Part shown: positions 58,062 to 64,000 of the stretch, one piece after another
Layout of the letters: each line of letters starts with the position of its first letter
Position numbering within the stretch: the stretch's first letter is position 1
Origin: Pseudomonas vancouverensis
GTDB taxonomy: Bacteria > Pseudomonadota > Gammaproteobacteria > Pseudomonadales > Pseudomonadaceae
Direction of reading: 5' to 3'
Assembly: GCF_004348895.1 (NCBI RefSeq)
Contig: NZ_RRZK01000029.1
Location: 62,001 to 126,000 of the forward strand
Length of the DNA: 64,000 bases
Position numbers and translations under genes: made by a program
Notes under the pieces: generated by a model
The model's input: only the letters and a program-made list of their open reading frames with translations
Database searches by the model: none
What the model was told of the DNA's origin: nothing

Positions 58062-60923
58062 ATGCTCGAGCTCACTGTAGAGCAGATTTCCATGGGCCAG
58101 TCGGCTGTGGATAAATCCGCCGCGTTGCAGTTGCTGGCCCGGCATCTGGTCGACGATGGCCTGGTTGCCGAAGGTTATCTGGCCGGATTACAGGCACGGG
58201 AAGCCCAGGGCTCGACCTTTCTCGGCCAGGGGATTGCCATTCCCCACGGCACGCCGCAAACCCGCGACCAGGTATTCACCACGGGTGTGCGCCTGATGCA
58301 GTTTCCCGAAGGGGTGGACTGGGGCGACGGCCAGATCGTCTATCTGGCGATCGGCATTGCCGCCAAGTCCGACGAACACCTGCGCCTCTTGCAACTGCTG
58401 ACCCGCGCCCTCGGCGAGACGGATCTGGGGCAGGCGCTGCGTCGCGCCGGCTCCGCTGAAGCGCTGCTGAAATTGTTGCAGGGTGCGCCGCAAGAGTTGG
58501 CGCTGGATGCGCAGATGATCGGCCTCGGTGTGCCGGCTGAAGATTTTGAAGAACTGGTCTGGCGCGGAGCTCGTCTGCTGCGCCAGGCTGACTGCGTGAG
58601 CAACGGTTTTTCCGCCGTGTTGCAACAGGTTGAAGCGCTACCGCTGGGCGACGGTCTATGGTGGCTGCACAGCGAGCAAACCGTGAGGCGTCCTGGCCTG
58701 GCGTTCGTCACGCCGGACAAGCCGCTGCGCTATCTCGGCCAACCGTTGAATGGTCTGTTTTGTCTGGCCAGCCTCGGTGAGGCCCATCAGGCGTTGCTCG
58801 AACGCTTGTGCGCATTGCTGATCGAGGGACGCGGTGGCGAATTGGGCCGCGCGACGACGCGTCGTCAGGTGTTGGAAGCCCTGGGTGGCGAATTGCCGGC
58901 GGACTGGCCGAGTGCACGTATTGCCCTGGCCAATGCCCATGGCTTGCATGCCCGTCCGGCGAAAATCCTCGCGCAACTGGCAAAGAGTTTCGAAGGTGAA
59001 ATCCGCATTCGTATCGTCGATGGGCAGGACAGTGCCGTGTCGGCGAAAAGTCTGAGCAAACTGCTCAGCCTCGGCGCCCGTCGCGGCCAGGTGCTGGAGT
59101 TGATCGCGGAACCGAGCATTGCCGCCGATGCCTTGCCCGCGTTGCTGGCAGCGATCGAAGCCGGTCTGGGCGAAGAGGTCGAAGCGCTGCCGCCAGTCAA
59201 TCAGCCGCGTGAGGCGGTTGCCGAGATTGAACCGGTGGTGCTGGCGCCGGCTTCCGGCAGCCTGGTCCAGGCGATTGCCGCGGCACCGGGAATCGCCATC
59301 GGCCCGGCACATATTCAAGTGCTGCAAGCCATCGACTATCCCCTGCGCGGCGAGTCTGCCGCCGTCGAGCGCGAACGTCTGCAGCAAGCGCTGGCGCAGG
59401 TGCGTCAGGACATTCAAGGCTTGATCGAGCGCAGCCAGGCGAAGGCCATTCGCGAGATTTTCATCACCCATCAGGAAATGCTCGACGACCCGGAGCTGAC
59501 CGATGAGGTCGACACGCGCCTCAAGCAGGGCGAAAGCGCGGAGGCAGCGTGGATGGCGGTGATCGAAGCCGCGGCCAGGCAACAGGAGGCTCTACAGGAT
59601 GCCTTGCTCGCCGAACGCGCGGCTGATTTGCGTGACATTGGTCGTCGTGTGTTGGCGCAACTCTGTGGCATTGAGACGCCGAGCGAACCGGCTCAGCCGT
59701 ACATTCTGGTGATGGACGAAGTTGGCCCATCCGATGTGGCGCGACTCGACCCTGCTCGAGTCGCCGGGATTCTCACGGCGAGCGGTGGTGCCACAGCGCA
59801 TAGCGCGATTGTCGCCCGGGCTTTGGGAATTCCGGCCTTGGTCGGTGCCGGCCCAGGCGTTTTGCTGCTGGCACCGGGCACCCCGTTGCTGCTTGATGGC
59901 CAGCGCGGTCGTCTGCACGTGGACGCTGACGCGACCACCTTGCAGCGTGCCGCTGAAGAACGCGACACCCGCGAACAGCGCCTGAAGGCCGCGGCCGAAC
60001 AACGCCATCAACCGGCATTGACCCGCGACGGTCACGCCGTTGAAGTGTTTGCCAACCTCGGTGAAAGCGCCGGTGTGTCGGTGGCGGTGGAACAGGGGGC
60101 CGAAGGCATCGGCTTGCTGCGCACCGAACTGATTTTCATGGCCCACCCGCAAGCCCCTGATGAAGCAACCCAGGAAACCGAATACCGTCGCGTGCTCGAT
60201 GGCCTGGCCGGGCGGCCGCTGGTGGTGCGCACCCTCGATGTCGGTGGCGACAAACCGCTGCCGTACTGGCCGATCGCCAAGGAAGAAAACCCGTTCCTCG
60301 GTGTGCGCGGCATTCGTCTGACCCTGCAGCGTCCGCAGATCATGCAAGCGCAACTGCGCGCCCTGCTGCGGGCCGCCGACAATCGGCCACTGCGCATCAT
60401 GTTCCCGATGGTCGGCAGCGTTGACGAGTGGCGCCAGGCCCGCGACATGACCGAACGCCTGCGCGAGGAAATCCCGGTTGCCGACCTGCAACTGGGGATC
60501 ATGATCGAAGTGCCGTCGGCGGCGTTGCTGGCGCCGGTGCTGGCCAAAGAAGTGGACTTTTTCAGCGTCGGCACCAACGACCTGACGCAATACACCCTGG
60601 CCATCGACCGTGGTCACCCTACGCTGTCGGCGCAGGCTGATGGCCTGCACCCAGCCGTGCTGCAACTGATCGACATCACCGTGCGTGCGGCCCACGCCCA
60701 TGGCAAATGGGTTGGCGTGTGCGGTGAGCTGGCCGCCGATCCGCTGGCCGTGCCGGTGCTGGTCGGCCTCGGTGTGGATGAGCTCAGTGTCGGCGGACGC
60801 AGCATCGCCGAAGTCAAGGCGCGTGTTCGTGAACTCAGCTTCACCCAGACTCAAACCCTTGCCCGACAGGCCCTGGCCGTCGGCAGCGCCGATGAAGTGC
60901 GCGCATTAGTGGAGGCCCTGTAA
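58062..60923 (+). CDS. fruB: Fructose PTS multiphosphoryl protein (EIIA-HPr-EI)
   Basis: A 953-residue fused phosphotransferase carrying all soluble steps of the fructose PTS. The N-terminal EIIA domain has its phosphohistidine H62 (AIPHGT); the HPr domain near 285-370 has H296 (GLHARPA); the enzyme I domain from about 400 has H580 (GGATAHSAI) and the PEP-binding C-terminal barrel with GTNDLTQYTLAIDR. It passes phosphate from PEP to FruA. fruK overlaps its stop by one base. Confidence 0.98.
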   Translation: MLELTVEQISMGQSAVDKSAALQLLARHLVDDGLVAEGYLAGLQAREAQGSTFLGQGIAIPHGTPQTRDQVFTTGVRLMQFPEGVDWGDGQIVYLAIGIAAKSDEHLRLLQLLTRALGETDLGQALRRAGSAEALLKLLQGAPQELALDAQMIGLGVPAEDFEELVWRGARLLRQADCVSNGFSAVLQQVEALPLGDGLWWLHSEQTVRRPGLAFVTPDKPLRYLGQPLNGLFCLASLGEAHQALLERLCALLIEGRGGELGRATTRRQVLEALGGELPADWPSARIALANAHGLHARPAKILAQLAKSFEGEIRIRIVDGQDSAVSAKSLSKLLSLGARRGQVLELIAEPSIAADALPALLAAIEAGLGEEVEALPPVNQPREAVAEIEPVVLAPASGSLVQAIAAAPGIAIGPAHIQVLQAIDYPLRGESAAVERERLQQALAQVRQDIQGLIERSQAKAIREIFITHQEMLDDPELTDEVDTRLKQGESAEAAWMAVIEAAARQQEALQDALLAERAADLRDIGRRVLAQLCGIETPSEPAQPYILVMDEVGPSDVARLDPARVAGILTASGGATAHSAIVARALGIPALVGAGPGVLLLAPGTPLLLDGQRGRLHVDADATTLQRAAEERDTREQRLKAAAEQRHQPALTRDGHAVEVFANLGESAGVSVAVEQGAEGIGLLRTELIFMAHPQAPDEATQETEYRRVLDGLAGRPLVVRTLDVGGDKPLPYWPIAKEENPFLGVRGIRLTLQRPQIMQAQLRALLRAADNRPLRIMFPMVGSVDEWRQARDMTERLREEIPVADLQLGIMIEVPSAALLAPVLAKEVDFFSVGTNDLTQYTLAIDRGHPTLSAQADGLHPAVLQLIDITVRAAHAHGKWVGVCGELAADPLAVPVLVGLGVDELSVGGRSIAEVKARVRELSFTQTQTLARQALAVGSADEVRALVEAL

Positions 60924-61864
60924 TGGCCCGGATTCTCACCCTGACCCTCAACCCGGCGCTGGACCTCACCGTGCAGTTGCCGCGCCTGGAGGCCGGTCAG
61001 GTCAACCGCAGCGACGCCATGCACACCCACGCGGCTGGCAAGGGCGTGAATGTGGCACAGGTGCTGGCCGATCTCGGGCATCAGTTGACCGTCAGTGGTT
61101 TTCTCGGTGAAGACAACCTGCAAGCGTTCGAAACCCTGTTCGCCCGACGCGGTTTTGTCGATGCCTTCATTCGTGTCCCTGGCGAGACCCGCAGCAACCT
61201 GAAACTTGCGGAAAGCGACGGGCGCATCACCGACATCAACGGTCCTGGACCGCAGGTCAGTGAGGCGGCGCAGCAAGCCTTGATGGATCGGCTCGAGCAG
61301 ATTGCCCCAGGGCATGACGCGGTGGTCGTTGCCGGCAGCTTGCCGTTGGGTGTCAGTGCGCAGTGGTTGCAGGCGCTGATCGAGCGCTTGAAACACCTGG
61401 GGCTGAACGTAGCCCTGGACACCAGCGGTGAGGCACTGCGTGCCGCGCTCAAGGCCGGTCCCTGGTTGATCAAACCCAACACCGAAGAGTTGGCCGAGGT
61501 GCTGGGCTGTGACGTGCTGAGCGTGGCGGCTCAGGCAGAAGCCGCGGAGCGCTTGCACGCCCAGGGCATCGAGCATGTGGTGATTTCCCACGGCGCCGAG
61601 GGCGTGAACTGGTTCAGCGTTGGCGCAGCTTTGCATGCCACGCCGCCCAAGGTCAGCGTCGCCAGCACTGTAGGCGCGGGTGATTCATTGCTGGCGGGGA
61701 TGCTGCACGGTCTGCTCAGCGCCCATACGCCAGAACACTCCCTGCGCACGGCGACGGCGATTGCCGCAATGGCGGTGACCCAGATCGGTTTCGGCATCGG
61801 CGATGCTGCGCAACTGGCACAGCTCAAACAGGGCGTACGCGTGCGTCCCCTGACAGAACAATAA
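60923..61864 (+). CDS. fruK: 1-phosphofructokinase
   Basis: A 313-residue PfkB-family kinase that makes fructose-1,6-bisphosphate from fructose-1-phosphate. Conserved parts are TLNPALDLTV, AAGKGVNVAQVLADLG, and the catalytic STVGAGDSLLAGML. It overlaps fruB and precedes fruA by 11 bases. Confidence 0.98.
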   Translation: MARILTLTLNPALDLTVQLPRLEAGQVNRSDAMHTHAAGKGVNVAQVLADLGHQLTVSGFLGEDNLQAFETLFARRGFVDAFIRVPGETRSNLKLAESDGRITDINGPGPQVSEAAQQALMDRLEQIAPGHDAVVVAGSLPLGVSAQWLQALIERLKHLGLNVALDTSGEALRAALKAGPWLIKPNTEELAEVLGCDVLSVAAQAEAAERLHAQGIEHVVISHGAEGVNWFSVGAALHATPPKVSVASTVGAGDSLLAGMLHGLLSAHTPEHSLRTATAIAAMAVTQIGFGIGDAAQLAQLKQGVRVRPLTEQ

Positions 61865-61875
61865 GAGGGTTTGTC

Positions 61876-63615
61876 ATGAAGTTAGCCATCGTTACGGCAT
61901 GCCCGAGCGGCATGGTCACCAGCGTCTTGTGCGCGCGTTTGCTCGATGCCGCCGCCCAGCGTCAGGGCTGGAGCACCAGTGTCGAAATCAGCGATGCCGC
62001 GCACCCGGAAAAACAGCTTTCTGCCGCCACCCTCGAAGCGGCAGAGTGGGTATTGCTGGTCACCAGCGCTCCGGTGGATATGTCCCGGTTTGTCGGCAAG
62101 CGAGTGTTCCGCAGCACGCCGGCCCAGGCCCTGCAAGACGTTGAAGCGGTGTTGCGGCGTGGGGCGCAAGAGGCGCAGGTGCATGTCGCCCAGGAAGCCG
62201 TTACCGAGCCCGCTGCGGATGTACAAAACGCTCCGCGACTGGTCGCCGTTACCGCTTGCCCGACCGGTGTAGCGCACACCTTCATGGCCGCCGAAGCCTT
62301 GCAGCAGGCAGCCACGCGGCTGGGCTACGATCTGCAAGTGGAAACCCAGGGCTCGGTCGGCGCTCGCAATCCATTAAATGCCCAAGCGATTGCCGACGCC
62401 GATGTAGTGCTGCTCGCGGCCGATATCGAAGTCGCCACCGAGCGTTTTGCCGGCAAGAAGATTTATCGCTGCGGCACCGGCATCGCCCTCAAGCAAGCCG
62501 AAGCCACGCTGAAAAAAGCCCTGGCCGAAGGCCAACTGGAAAACGCTGCAACCGGCGCCATTACGCCGGCCCGACAGGAAAAGACCGGCGTCTACAAACA
62601 CCTGCTGACCGGCGTGTCGTTCATGCTGCCGATGGTGGTGGCGGGCGGTCTGATGATTGCCCTGTCCTTTGTGTTCGGCATCACCGCGTTCAAGGAAGAG
62701 GGCACGCTGGCGGCCGCGCTGATGCAGATCGGCGGCGATACCGCGTTCAAGCTGATGGTGCCCTTGCTGGCCGGCTACATTGCGTATTCGATTGCCGACC
62801 GTCCGGGCCTTGCGCCGGGCATGATCGGCGGCTTGCTGGCCAGTACCCTGGGCGCCGGATTCATCGGCGGGATCATCGCCGGTTTTCTCGCCGGTTATGC
62901 GGCCAAGGCGATCAACCGTTATGCGCGATTGCCGCAAAGCCTGGAAGCGCTGAAACCGATCCTGATCATCCCGCTGCTGGCGAGTCTGTTCACCGGGTTG
63001 GTGATGATCTACGTGGTCGGTAAACCGGTGGCGGGGATGCTTGCCGGGCTGACGCATTTCCTCGACAGCATGGGCACCACCAACGCGATCCTGCTCGGCG
63101 TACTGCTGGGCGGCATGATGTGTGTCGACCTCGGCGGGCCGATCAACAAGGCCGCGTATGCCTTCTCGGTCGGGTTGCTGGCATCGCAGAGTTACGCACC
63201 GATGGCTGCGACCATGGCCGCTGGCATGGTGCCGCCGATTGGCCTGGGCATCGCCACCTTCATTGCCCGCCGCAAGTTCGCCCAGACCGAGCGGGAAGCG
63301 GGCAAGGCCGCGCTGGTGCTGGGCTTGTGCTTTATTTCTGAAGGGGCGATTCCCTTTGCGGCGAAAGACCCGTTGCGGGTGATCCCGGCGAGCATTGCCG
63401 GCGGTGCGCTGACCGGTGCCTTGTCGATGTATTTCGGTTGCAAGTTGATGGCGCCGCACGGTGGCTTGTTTGTGCTGGCGATTCCGAATGCGATCAACCA
63501 TGCGTTGTTGTATCTGCTGGCGATTGTCGCGGGGAGTCTGCTGACCGCGGTGGCTTATGCGCTGGTCAAGCGGCCGGAAGCGGTGGAGCTGACCATCGCG
63601 CCCGCCAGCGCCTGA
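61876..63615 (+). CDS. fruA: PTS fructose transporter, EIIB'BC
   Basis: A 579-residue membrane permease. The first EIIB-like domain (TACPSGMVTSVL) is degenerate; the second has the phosphocysteine C128 in TACPTGVAHTFMAAEAL; the EIIC domain from about 235 has some ten membrane segments. It imports fructose as fructose-1-phosphate, which also releases Cra. Confidence 0.97.
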   Translation: MKLAIVTACPSGMVTSVLCARLLDAAAQRQGWSTSVEISDAAHPEKQLSAATLEAAEWVLLVTSAPVDMSRFVGKRVFRSTPAQALQDVEAVLRRGAQEAQVHVAQEAVTEPAADVQNAPRLVAVTACPTGVAHTFMAAEALQQAATRLGYDLQVETQGSVGARNPLNAQAIADADVVLLAADIEVATERFAGKKIYRCGTGIALKQAEATLKKALAEGQLENAATGAITPARQEKTGVYKHLLTGVSFMLPMVVAGGLMIALSFVFGITAFKEEGTLAAALMQIGGDTAFKLMVPLLAGYIAYSIADRPGLAPGMIGGLLASTLGAGFIGGIIAGFLAGYAAKAINRYARLPQSLEALKPILIIPLLASLFTGLVMIYVVGKPVAGMLAGLTHFLDSMGTTNAILLGVLLGGMMCVDLGGPINKAAYAFSVGLLASQSYAPMAATMAAGMVPPIGLGIATFIARRKFAQTEREAGKAALVLGLCFISEGAIPFAAKDPLRVIPASIAGGALTGALSMYFGCKLMAPHGGLFVLAIPNAINHALLYLLAIVAGSLLTAVAYALVKRPEAVELTIAPASA

Positions 63616-63621
63616 CACCCG

Positions 63622-63710
63622 ACCTTGTGGGAGCGAGCTTGCTCGCGATGGCGGCGCATCTGTCGACGTAAATGTTGAATTGAGTGCCATTATCGCGAGC
63701 AGAGGGTCGG
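63622..63710. repeat. REP element and degenerate partner
   Basis: TTGTGGGAGCGAGCTTGCTCGCGATGGCGG-like core at about 63625-63654 is a typical Pseudomonas REP; a truncated CGCGAGCAGAGGGTC follows near 63692. Confidence 0.75.
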
Positions 63711-63765
63711 TGTCATCCCCGGGTCACAGGGTCATGTTTTAGTTTTCCATTTCAGGGAGAACACC

Positions 63766-64000
63766 ATGAGCGAATTCGACCTCGGTCGCCGTCGTGTCAT
63801 CCAGGCAGTAGGCGCCGGATTGCTGCTGCCGGGCCTGGCGCCAGCGGTCATCGCCTCAGTCAAGGATCGTCCACAACTCACCGACGGTGTGCAGTCCGGC
63901 GATCTGCTGGGTGACCGCGCGATCATCTGGAGCCGTTGTGACCGCCCCGCGCGCATGGTGGTTGAATGGGATACCCGCAGTCTGTTCACCCAGCCCCGGC
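63766..64000 (+). CDS. phoD: PhoD-like alkaline phosphatase/phosphodiesterase, partial
   Basis: The first 78 residues of a Tat-exported protein; it runs off the right end. The twin-arginine signal GRRRVIQAVGAGLLLPGLAPAV, then the PhoD N-terminal pattern QLTDGVQSGDLLGDRAIIWSRCDRPARMVVEW. GGGAGA precedes the ATG. The catalytic domain is outside the window, so the activity rests on N-terminal similarity. Confidence 0.82.
   Translation, partial: MSEFDLGRRRVIQAVGAGLLLPGLAPAVIASVKDRPQLTDGVQSGDLLGDRAIIWSRCDRPARMVVEWDTRSLFTQPR

Overview
The window is a stretch of Pseudomonas chromosome, most like the P. fluorescens complex. The grounds are Pseudomonas-type protein sequences throughout (Fur, FtsH, DnaK, RimP), a fused FruB (EIIA-HPr-EI), Pseudomonas-style REP palindromes, high G+C coding bias, and conserved blocks such as rlmE-ftsH-folP-glmM-tpiA-secG-tRNA-rimP-nusA-infB-rbfA-truB-rpsO-pnp and nadC/ampD-ampE-chemoreceptor. 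The exact species cannot be fixed from the sequence alone.

Region 1 (about 1-7540) is the right part of a genomic island inserted at the 3' end of the tmRNA gene ssrA. Next to ssrA lies a P4-type tyrosine integrase. Further in are a DUF3987 (YfjI-like) protein, a small unknown protein, a second tyrosine-recombinase-like protein and a small coupled ORF, all on the minus strand and overlapping. At the window edge is the N-terminal part of a type I restriction R subunit. The island carries two clusters of 9-bp-spaced TGTCGCC/GGCGACA repeats, two strong inverted repeats and a triple TGGAATACC motif before the integrase. The other end of the island is not in the window.

Region 2 (7549-17688) holds ssrA (tag ANDENYGQEFALAA), a small exported protein, and a lactate utilisation locus: divergent lldR and lldP-lutA-lutB-lutC-dld with a perfect LldR/FadR-type palindrome between them. 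smpB, the tmRNA partner, closes this part.

Region 3 (17807-27862) holds an SNF-family transporter, ratA-rnfH, bamE and fur (divergent), recN with a LexA-like box, and the heat-shock genes grpE-dnaK-dnaJ with two textbook sigma-32 promoters, then dapB.

Region 4 (28002-33829) is carA-carB-greA with a terminator-like attenuator before carA, a membrane protein, and yhbY.

Region 5 (33931-49456) is the large housekeeping cluster for rRNA methylation, membrane proteolysis, folate, cell-wall precursor, glycolysis, secretion, translation initiation, ribosome maturation and RNA decay, with tRNA-Leu(GAG), tRNA-fMet and tRNA-Thr(CGT).

Region 6 (49591-64000) has a small acidic protein, nadC, ampD-ampE (beta-lactamase regulation and muropeptide recycling), a chemoreceptor, a zinc-ribbon membrane protein, an AT-rich orphan gene with a leader-peptide-like N-terminus, and the fructose locus: cra and tatD on the minus strand, divergent from fruB-fruK-fruA. 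The start of a Tat-exported PhoD-like phosphatase runs off the right end.

The least explained items are the AT-rich orphan at 55459-55932, the iteron-like clusters of the island, and the carA leader.
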